A stretch of 14,379 bases of DNA from Rhodospirillales bacterium (GTDB taxonomy: Bacteria; Pseudomonadota; Alphaproteobacteria; Micavibrionales; UBA2020): the NCBI GenBank assembly GCA_023266795.1, contig JAHFPI010000023.1:1-14379 (forward strand), written 5' to 3'. Below the pieces are notes generated by a model. The model was not told the origin of the DNA, searched no databases, and worked only from the letters and a program-made list of their open reading frames with translations. The position numbers and the translations under genes are program-made. Every line of letters begins with the position of its first letter. Position 1 is the stretch's first letter. Positions 6,172 to 13,341 of this stretch are shown piece by piece.

Positions 6172-7035
6172 TTATTTTGAAATCTGATTAGGGTTAACTT
6201 GCGTAAAAACTGTTGGCGAAATTCGATCTGGGGGTATCTGAGCTTTATCCAAATGCTCTTCTTTAGCCTTTTCACGAAAACCTGCGAATAGAGCTTTCGT
6301 TTTATCTTCAATCTCTTTCCAATCTTTCATATCTTTTCTGCTGTACCATGTATCGTAGATGAGGTAACCGTCAGAAAAATAGTGCTGACAAGTGGGGTCT
6401 CCTCTAGAGGGACTCGTTGGATCGTACTCATGACAATCAAGAAGGGTTTTGATGTCCCCCTCTTCAGAATGTGTGAACGGCTCCCCGTTTTTACCGTGGA
6501 GAACGCCTGAAGTAAAATCGTAGGTATCGAGATTAAAAACCTTCTTGCCAGTTGGGATAGAACGCCCTGTGAGACCCATGCTTGAGGGGGCTATTTGTGC
6601 AGGAGTTTTGTAGCCAGCCGGATCGTGCGCTAGTATCCTCAATACCCGTCCCTCTTTTCCATGATTAAAAACATCCATTTCGCTCCCCGGCAATATTGTG
6701 AAATCAGGCCGGAAGACAAGCAGGTATATTTCAGTATCCTGCGTGTAACTTGGCACCATCACAGCAAAATATCCTACTGGAATATCGTAATCGGTGCCGT
6801 TCATGCGCACGTGCTTGGTGATCGAATACGGATCTTTGCCGGTTTTTTGAGATACAAGGCTGGAAACTTCCTGTGGCGTTGCTGGGTTGTAATGGCGATA
6901 GAGAATATTCGGTGCCTGCCACAGAATGCCGGCAATGCTGATAATAAGAAAAACCCAACAAAAGGCCGTGAGCAGCTTTAGCTGCTTTGGCGAAAGTTTA
7001 TTCGGTGGTTGTTCTCCTTGATTATCGTTCCGCAT
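6172..7035 (-). CDS. Unrecognised membrane-anchored protein, first gene of an accessory pair
   Basis: This 287-residue protein has a short basic cytoplasmic N-terminus, one membrane segment at about 21-41 (LLTAFCWVFLIISIAGILWQ), and a domain of about 245 residues that should lie in the periplasm. The outer domain begins with alternating strands (DYDIPVGYFAVMVPSY, TEIYLLVFRPDF) and has two cysteines, Cys201 and Cys216, that could form a disulfide (LLDCHEYDP, DPTCQHYF). It ends with a charged helix (MKDWKEIEDKTKALFAGF). I do not recognise the family. A single-pass anchor with a disulfide-bearing periplasmic domain, next to a small soluble partner, is an arrangement seen in some effector-immunity pairs, but this is a guess. 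The ribosome site is weak and the ATG (7033-7035) touches the right direct repeat. Local base composition is A+T-rich. Confidence 0.75.
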   Translation of the reverse strand: MRNDNQGEQPPNKLSPKQLKLLTAFCWVFLIISIAGILWQAPNILYRHYNPATPQEVSSLVSQKTGKDPYSITKHVRMNGTDYDIPVGYFAVMVPSYTQDTEIYLLVFRPDFTILPGSEMDVFNHGKEGRVLRILAHDPAGYKTPAQIAPSSMGLTGRSIPTGKKVFNLDTYDFTSGVLHGKNGEPFTHSEEGDIKTLLDCHEYDPTSPSRGDPTCQHYFSDGYLIYDTWYSRKDMKDWKEIEDKTKALFAGFREKAKEEHLDKAQIPPDRISPTVFTQVNPNQISK

Positions 7036-7051
7036 TCAATTTAATGACCCC
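7035..7051. repeat. Right direct repeat of the two-gene unit
   Basis: TTCAATTTA-A-TGACCCC repeats the sequence at 5605-5623 in the same orientation. It overlaps the start codon of the 6172-7035 gene by one base, so the two repeats bracket exactly the two coding sequences. About 85 bp of A+T-rich DNA with no recognisable content separate it from the gene-end remnants at 7138. Confidence 0.5.
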
Positions 7052-7137
7052 GTCCGATTGGCAACCCACAAACATCTTAATGAACATGTCACGAAATAAA
7101 AGCAAATCTTACTTAAGACAGCACAAGAGGAAAAATC

Positions 7138-7178
7138 CTACAATTTTTGTCCGAAATCAGGGTATTTTCACCGTCCGG
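7138..7178 (-). pseudogene. Remnant of the 3' end of the SGNH-protein gene
   Basis: Aligned with the intact gene end at 7325-7366, 33 of 42 positions match, with one 1-base deletion and mostly C/T differences. Translated on the minus strand with the deletion allowed for, it gives KYPDFGQKL followed by TAG, against KYPDFGRKL and TAA in the intact gene. The remnant is cut off upstream exactly where the eno remnant begins; the two share CGTCCGG (7172-7178). Confidence 0.75.
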
Positions 7179-7215
7179 TGCTGAAGGCTGGTGCGGGGAA
7201 GAAGGAGCGGGCTTA
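7172..7215 (+). pseudogene. Remnant of the 3' end of eno
   Basis: This 44-bp stretch matches the end of eno (5471-5514) at 39 positions without gaps. In the eno frame it reads RPVLKAGAGKKERA against RPALKAVEGKKKRA, but the stop is lost (TAT for TAA). It has the same orientation as eno and lies 1.7 kb downstream, 110 bp before the stop of the SGNH-protein gene. Confidence 0.85.
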
Positions 7216-7225
7216 TTTTCTCTCA

Positions 7226-7319
7226 AAGTACCCTCACCCAACCTCTCCCAAAGGGAGAGGAGAAGTATGCGCTTGCCTGTTCCTTCTCCCTCTGGGAAAA
7301 GGTTAGGATGAGGGTACTT
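7226..7319. repeat. Large imperfect inverted repeat of the CCCTCACCC/CTCTCCC type
   Basis: The left arm (7226-7265, AAGTACCCTCACCCAACCTC and onward) and the right arm (7282-7319, ending GGATGAGGGTACTT) are imperfect reverse complements separated by about 16 nt. The left arm also has an inner hairpin, CTCTCCC-AAA-GGGAGAG. This type of C-rich dispersed repeat is common between proteobacterial genes and is often mis-translated as short ORFs. It lies downstream of the SGNH-protein gene (minus) and could fold as its terminator. Confidence 0.8.
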
Positions 7320-7324
7320 CTGAA

Positions 7325-8416
7325 TTACAATTTCCGCCCAAAATCCGGGTATTTATCACCGCCTGGTAGCCCAAGCACCTTGCGCAGAACGATGTCGCCC
7401 AGTTCGGTTTTGTAGTGGCTGGGGTCCCACCACCAGTGCATTTGGGTTTTCTTGTTATCGGCGGTGGGCACGGGTTCGGACGTGAGGCTGTTCGGATAGG
7501 CGAAATCCCACAACGGATAGGCCGTCTCGCCATAACGGGCTGCATTGGCGCGGACGATTTCCGCCAGCCGCGCCTTCCATTCCGCCACCAGCGCGCTCTT
7601 GCCCTCCGCCGCAAAGCCGCGGATCGCCCATTCATGCACGGGGGAAATAACGAGGATGGTTTTTATCCCGTGCTGCCGCGTAAAATCCAGCATGGCCTCC
7701 AGATGTTTGAACACCGTGTCGCCGGGAACATCCGAATAGGCGAAACTGAAGTCGTCCACCGCCGTTTCCTTTTCCGCCGGCGGGTGGCTGAACAAATGGG
7801 CGGCGCCCTGAAGGGAAACGTCATAGGCGACATCGTTGCCGATTTTATGGCCGTTCGGCTCGCTATAGGCATAGCGGTCAAGATGCCGGACATAGCGCAT
7901 ATTCCTGAAGGACGCGACCAGCGTGTCCAGCGCGACGACGGTGCCGTAGCTGTCAAAGAACGCGCGCAGCGGCGACAGCGCTTCCGGCGTCAGGCGCTCC
8001 GGTTCGAACTGCTTGTTGTCCAGCTTGCGGGCGTTGAAGGCAAAGAAATCCAGCGTGATGACCGCCTCTTTCAGCGGATGCACCGCGCCGGCGAATTCCA
8101 GCGTGCGGCGCTGCTCGTACAGCGTAGCGGCGGAAAGGGCGAAGTTGTAGGGCGTCATCCCCGGAAAAAATTCCGGACGCGGATCAAGCCCGATGTCCGC
8201 GCGGGAGGTGCCGGTGATGATTAAGTCCGGCTTCAGGCGCTTGACGGCTTCGGTTTTTTCAAGGCGAGAATAGGCCGTCGCCGCCGGAGCGGCGTCGTTA
8301 AAGCCCCTGATCAGCGGCGGATTGTAAATGCCGATCGGGTTGGCGAAAAAGTTGATGCCCGCCGCCGCCGCCGCCAGAAACGCCGTCACGCCGAAAACTG
8401 TTTTCAAATAACCCAT
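7325..8416 (-). CDS. SGNH-hydrolase-like protein partnered with an MBOAT acyltransferase (AlgJ/AlgX-like role)
   Basis: The 363 residues start with a hydrophobic segment at about 7-25, a signal anchor that would place the rest in the periplasm. LIITGTSRADIGLDP (66-79) resembles the SGNH block I, with Ser71 as nucleophile. MHWWWDPSHYKTELGD (326-341) supplies the expected Asp331 and His334 near the C-terminus. Such proteins encoded next to AlgI-type MBOAT proteins transfer or help transfer acetyl groups to polysaccharides outside the membrane; the polymer here is unknown. The ATG at 8414-8416 is 8 bp after the stop of the MBOAT gene, with AGGGA overlapping that stop; longer reading frames from 8527 run inside the MBOAT gene and are rejected. 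A damaged copy of the gene's last 14 codons lies at 7138-7178. Confidence 0.82.
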   Translation of the reverse strand: MGYLKTVFGVTAFLAAAAAGINFFANPIGIYNPPLIRGFNDAAPAATAYSRLEKTEAVKRLKPDLIITGTSRADIGLDPRPEFFPGMTPYNFALSAATLYEQRRTLEFAGAVHPLKEAVITLDFFAFNARKLDNKQFEPERLTPEALSPLRAFFDSYGTVVALDTLVASFRNMRYVRHLDRYAYSEPNGHKIGNDVAYDVSLQGAAHLFSHPPAEKETAVDDFSFAYSDVPGDTVFKHLEAMLDFTRQHGIKTILVISPVHEWAIRGFAAEGKSALVAEWKARLAEIVRANAARYGETAYPLWDFAYPNSLTSEPVPTADNKKTQMHWWWDPSHYKTELGDIVLRKVLGLPGGDKYPDFGRKL

Positions 8417-8424
8417 GACGTTCC

Positions 8425-9882
8425 CTAAAACTGAAAGTAGATAAAAGCGTTGACCTTGGTCAGCAGCAGCAGCGAAAGCCCCGCCATCAGCGCGATAGCG
8501 ACGGCCCACGGCTGCGACGGCTTCCAATACAGCCTGAATCCGCCGACCTCCTCCACGCCCTTTGCGATATCCAGCGCCAGCCGTTTTTTCATCAGCTCAT
8601 GCGTCGACGGCGCGACGAATACGACCGCCAGCGCGATCCAGAGCACATACCATCTCTCGTTGATCCGCAGGATGCGGGCGGCCATCCCCTCGGCAGGGAA
8701 AAACCCGTATTCCCCGGTCAGGCAGCGCAGCATGTGCAGCGCCGCCGTCACGGACTCCGCGCGGAAGAACACCCAGCCGAGCATCACCGCCAGAAAGGTG
8801 ATCGCGATGGCGGGAAGACGGGGCAGGCGCCAGTCCGTGAAAGAGCGCCAGAGGTGGTTGATGACGAGATAAAGGCCATGCAGCGCGCCCCAGACCACAA
8901 ACGTCCAGTTGGCGCCGTGCCACAGGCCGCCGAGCAGCATGGTGACCATCAGGTTGGCATGGCGGCGCAGCGGCCCCCGGCGGTTGCCGCCGAGCGGAAT
9001 GTAAAGGTATTCGCGCAGCAGCCGCGAGAGCGTGATATGCCAGCGCCGCCAGAAATCGATGATGCTGCCGGATTTATAGGGCGAGAGGAAATTCACCGGC
9101 ATCCGCACGCCGAACAGCGCCGCCAGCCCCACCGCCATATCCGAATAGCCGGAGAAATCAAAATAGATTTGCAGCGTGTAGGACAGCGTTCCCAGCCACG
9201 CCTCGGAAAAAGTCAGCGCATTGCCCAGCGCCGCCGCCGTAAACACCGGATCGGCAATAGCCCCCATGTTGTCGGCAATGACGACTTTTTTGAACAGGCC
9301 GATGATAAAAACCGTCAGCCCCATGACGATCAGGTCTTGGCTTTCCGCACGCTCCGGCTTTTTGACGAACTGCGGGATGATTTCCTTGTGATGCACGATC
9401 GGCCCGGCGATCATGTGCGGAAAAAATGTCACGAACAGCGTGTAGTAGCGGAAGTTCAGCTCTTTCGCCTCCCCGCGCCACGCATCGACCAGATAGGTGA
9501 TCTGCTGGAAGGTGAAAAAGGAAATGCCCAGCGGCAGCACGATCTGCGGGATGGCATAGCCGCCGCCCAGCATATCCAGCGTCTGGAAAAACAGCCCCGT
9601 GTATTTGTAATAGGCCAGCGCCGCGAGATTGACCGCCAGACCGAAGGCCAGCAGGGATTTTTTCGGCTTTTTGGACAGCGTCGTGCCCACAATAAAATTA
9701 AACGTCAGCGACACCAGCACGATCAGCACATACACCGGCTTGAACCAGCCGTAGAAAAACAGCGACGCCGCCGTCACCCACAGCAACGCCATCTCCCGCC
9801 CGGCGCGCGGCTGCAAAAACGCAAAAACGCCCCACGTCACCGGCAGGAAGGCGGCAATGAATATCCATGAGCTAAAGAGCAT
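8425..9882 (-). CDS. MBOAT-family membrane O-acyltransferase, AlgI-like
   Basis: Integral membrane protein expected to pass acetyl groups across the inner membrane for O-acetylation of a polysaccharide. It has 485 residues, close to AlgI length, and many hydrophobic segments. Family motifs are present in order: FPHMIAGPIVHHKEIIPQF (154-172), YFDFSGYSDMAVGLAALFG (240-258), FWRRWHITLSRLLREYLYIP (277-296), and GGLWHGANWTFVVWGALHG (318-336), which holds the conserved His322. The start codon (9880-9882) abuts the pyrG stop to give TAGATG, and no clear Shine-Dalgarno sequence is visible, so translation may depend on termination at pyrG. The SGNH partner follows after 8 bp. AlgI in the strict sense acts on alginate; no other alginate genes are in view, so I give no symbol. 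Confidence 0.92.
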   Translation of the reverse strand: MLFSSWIFIAAFLPVTWGVFAFLQPRAGREMALLWVTAASLFFYGWFKPVYVLIVLVSLTFNFIVGTTLSKKPKKSLLAFGLAVNLAALAYYKYTGLFFQTLDMLGGGYAIPQIVLPLGISFFTFQQITYLVDAWRGEAKELNFRYYTLFVTFFPHMIAGPIVHHKEIIPQFVKKPERAESQDLIVMGLTVFIIGLFKKVVIADNMGAIADPVFTAAALGNALTFSEAWLGTLSYTLQIYFDFSGYSDMAVGLAALFGVRMPVNFLSPYKSGSIIDFWRRWHITLSRLLREYLYIPLGGNRRGPLRRHANLMVTMLLGGLWHGANWTFVVWGALHGLYLVINHLWRSFTDWRLPRLPAIAITFLAVMLGWVFFRAESVTAALHMLRCLTGEYGFFPAEGMAARILRINERWYVLWIALAVVFVAPSTHELMKKRLALDIAKGVEEVGGFRLYWKPSQPWAVAIALMAGLSLLLLTKVNAFIYFQF

Positions 9883-11508
<1,626 letters not shown>

Positions 11509-11530
11509 GGGTGTCCTCCTTTAGGTCAGA

Positions 11531-11974
11531 TCACTTGGAAATCGGCGCGACCGGCTTTGCTTTTTTGGGCGCAGGAGCGGCCTTCGGCGCGGCGGTATCC
11601 GGCGCCGTCTTCGCAGATGCAGGTTTTTCCGCTGCGGGAGTTGTTTGCGTTACAGCCGCTGCGGGAGTTGCAGGCGTTGTCTGCGTTGCGGGAGCTGTCT
11701 GCGTTGCAGGAACAGGCGGCAGTTCTTCCAAAATGCTTTTGGCCGGGCCGCGATGCTCGGCAATAATCGCCAGCGACAGGCTGGTCAGGAAAAAGATTCC
11801 CGCCAGAATTGTCGTCATCCGGGTCAGCACATCGCCCGACCGGCGCGGCGCCATCATATTCGACATGCTGCCGCCGCTGCCAAGGAATCCCCCCGCCTCG
11901 GAAGGCTGGATCAGCACAATGACGATGATCGACAGCGCGACGATCAGATGAATGACCAGAATGACGGATTCCAT
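11531..11974 (-). CDS. secG: Preprotein translocase subunit SecG
   Basis: Small subunit of the SecYEG channel that eases SecA-driven export. The 147 residues have two membrane segments (about 3-22 and 51-72) joined by the conserved glycine-rich loop QPSEAGGFLGSGGSMSNMM and RRSGDVLTRMT (44-54). The rest (86-147) is an Ala/Pro/Thr-rich, disordered, lysine-ended tail with short repeats, longer than in E. coli SecG but of a kind seen in alphaproteobacteria. The ribosome site is weak (AAGAAAG). The 111 bp upstream contain no convincing promoter, only a weak hairpin after the DUF3592 gene. It lies between tpiA and pyrG as usual, apart from the extra DUF3592-like gene. Confidence 0.93.
   Translation of the reverse strand: MESVILVIHLIVALSIIVIVLIQPSEAGGFLGSGGSMSNMMAPRRSGDVLTRMTTILAGIFFLTSLSLAIIAEHRGPAKSILEELPPVPATQTAPATQTTPATPAAAVTQTTPAAEKPASAKTAPDTAAPKAAPAPKKAKPVAPISK
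11633..11707. repeat. 18-bp-period tandem repeat in the secG tail
   Basis: Degenerate units containing GTCTGCGTTGC recur with an 18-bp period on the plus strand. They encode six-residue units (ATQTAP, ATQTTP, VTQTTP) at residues 90-113 of SecG. Such in-frame repeats can change length by slippage without shifting the frame. Confidence 0.6.
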
Positions 11975-12056
11975 TATTTTTTCTTTCTTAAGTTCCGGTT
12001 TTACTTATGGGAAATCATGTGTCTTGTTTCAGTATGTTCTAAGCGCAATCCCACCA

Positions 12057-12073
12057 AAAATCCAGAGGATTTT
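12057..12073 (-). terminator. Weak candidate terminator after the DUF3592-like gene
   Basis: On the minus strand AAAATCC (12067-12073) pairs with GGATTTT (12057-12063) around a 3-nt loop and runs into TTTTT. It lies 12 bp after the stop codon. The stem has only three G-C pairs, so it may be leaky or fortuitous. Confidence 0.3.
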
Positions 12074-12085
12074 ATCCCCGACGGC

Positions 12086-12517
12086 CTACCCCATCCGGCG
12101 CAGTTGCAGGATGCCGCCGGCTAAAAATCCGAAACCGAAAATAAAGGCAAAGCCCGCGCCCGACCATATCTGGAAGTCGTCGTCAAGATCAGCCGTTTCC
12201 TGCGGATTTTCGGCCATGTACACCACGGCAATTTTCTGGCCTACCCGATAGCCGCCCTCCGTTTTTGACTGGCCCGCCTGAAAAGTCGTCCTGCCCCCCT
12301 GAGTATCAAAGGAAACGACGGGCTTATAACAATCATAATGGGTGCGGTTATGCTTGCTCCCGCTGCTGCATTGGAGCTTGTGCAACTGCGTCACTTCTCC
12401 CTCCGCGTGAACGCCGTAATTGACGAGGTTAAAAGCTTTATAACCAAGAGGAGCGCTCCATGCTAAAAGCCCGATGCCTATAACGATATTAAGCGGCGCC
12501 GGCAGGGCTCTGGACAT
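12086..12517 (-). CDS. DUF3592-like small membrane protein
   Basis: The 143 residues have two membrane segments (about 10-30 and 118-138) flanking a soluble beta-rich domain. The pattern AEGEVTQL (38-45), YKPVVSFDTQGGRTTF (64-79) and YRVGQKIAVVYMAENPQETA (90-109) matches the layout of DUF3592 proteins, whose function is unknown. Cys50 and Cys63 are near enough to form a disulfide if the domain faces the periplasm. The start codon abuts the tpiA stop (TAAATG) with GAGGGG just upstream inside tpiA, so it is coupled to tpiA. Its place between tpiA and secG is not part of the usual alphaproteobacterial order, so it is probably a lineage-specific insertion. Family assignment is by pattern only. 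Confidence 0.75.
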   Translation of the reverse strand: MSRALPAPLNIVIGIGLLAWSAPLGYKAFNLVNYGVHAEGEVTQLHKLQCSSGSKHNRTHYDCYKPVVSFDTQGGRTTFQAGQSKTEGGYRVGQKIAVVYMAENPQETADLDDDFQIWSGAGFAFIFGFGFLAGGILQLRRMG

Positions 12518-13258
12518 TTATTTCCCCTCCCCGCTGGCCTCGGCAATCGCCAGAAATTCCTCCGCTTTAAGGCTGGCGCCGCCGACCAAAACGCCGTCGA
12601 CGTTGGGGATGTGCAGGATTTCAGCAGCATTGCTGCCCTTGACCGAGCCGCCGTACAAAATTGGCAGTTTGCCGGCCTTGCCGCGAATCAGGGCATGCAT
12701 GTGCCTGATATCCTCGCTTGATGCCGTCTTGCCGGTGCCGATCGCCCAGACCGGTTCATAGGCAATTACGCTGTTTTCGGCTGTGGCCGTGTCGGGGATG
12801 GAATCCTTGAGTTGTCCCGCAATCACGCTGTCCGCCTGTCCGGCGCTGCGTTCGCTGTCCAGCTCCCCTACGCAGATAATCGCAATCAGCCCTGCGGCGT
12901 GGGCGGCTTTGGCCTTGGCCGCCACCTGCAGGCTGGTTTCCCTGTGGTGCTGGCGGCGCTCGGAATGGCCGACGATCACATAGGTGCAGCCCAGATCCTT
13001 CAGCATCACCGCCGCAATATCGCCCGTAAACGCCCCGCAGGATTGCTCATGGCAATCCTGACCGCCGCATTTGATGACCGACCCCCTCAGCGCCTCAGCC
13101 GTGGCGGCAACCATTGTCGCGGGTGGACATAATATCAGCTGGAAAGGCAAATTCCCGCGCCCTTTCACGGCAACGGCCAGTTTTTCGGCCCTTTCACGGC
13201 TGTCGGCGGTCAGGCCGTTCATTTTCCAATTTCCGACAATCAGCTTGAGGGGGGCCAT
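12518..13258 (-). CDS. tpiA: Triosephosphate isomerase
   Basis: Interconverts dihydroxyacetone phosphate and glyceraldehyde 3-phosphate. The 246 residues form one TIM barrel with all catalytic residues: Lys12 in GNWKMNG (9-15), His98 in VIVGHSERR (94-102), Glu168 in AYEPVWAIGTGK (166-177), and the phosphate-gripping YGGSV (202-206) and GVLVGGASL (222-230). The ATG at 13256-13258 is chosen because AGGAGA lies about 8 nt upstream and the protein then begins as the family does; the same frame extends to 13330 but only adds residues without family match. It is divergent from the ppiD-like gene, with 83 bp between start codons. Confidence 0.98.
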   Translation of the reverse strand: MAPLKLIVGNWKMNGLTADSRERAEKLAVAVKGRGNLPFQLILCPPATMVAATAEALRGSVIKCGGQDCHEQSCGAFTGDIAAVMLKDLGCTYVIVGHSERRQHHRETSLQVAAKAKAAHAAGLIAIICVGELDSERSAGQADSVIAGQLKDSIPDTATAENSVIAYEPVWAIGTGKTASSEDIRHMHALIRGKAGKLPILYGGSVKGSNAAEILHIPNVDGVLVGGASLKAEEFLAIAEASGEGK

Positions 13259-13341
13259 TAATCTTTCTCCTTTGCTTTCCTGCCCCATCTTCGCTAAATA
13301 TCTGAGGATTATCAAGTCGTCCGCAAACAAGGGATATTCAG

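Noticed and set aside
6987..7184. 65-codon plus-strand frame over the spacer before the gene remnants
   Set aside because: It crosses the antisense of a gene start, the direct repeat and the remnants. It has no ribosome site of note or recognisable composition.
5471..7215. Integrase-mediated island at the 3' end of eno with classical attachment sites
   Set aside because: The eno-tail repeat alone would suggest this, but no integrase is present, and the adjoining SGNH-tail remnant is better explained by duplication or a circular intermediate.
7191..7415. 74-codon plus-strand frame containing PLPKGEE-like residues
   Set aside because: This is a translation of the C-rich dispersed repeat and the antisense of the SGNH gene end. 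Such peptides are typical false genes.
8417..8527. Longer N-terminus for the SGNH protein
   Set aside because: The extra 37 residues overlap the end of the MBOAT gene in another frame. The hydrophobic anchor and ribosome site fit the ATG at 8416.
8599..9870. 423-codon open frame on the plus strand
   Set aside because: It is antisense to the MBOAT gene. The translation is Arg/His/Gln-rich with no family pattern, whereas the minus strand has all MBOAT motifs.
13259..13330. Longer N-terminus for triosephosphate isomerase
   Set aside because: The 24 extra residues have no family match, and a good ribosome site precedes the internal ATG at 13258.
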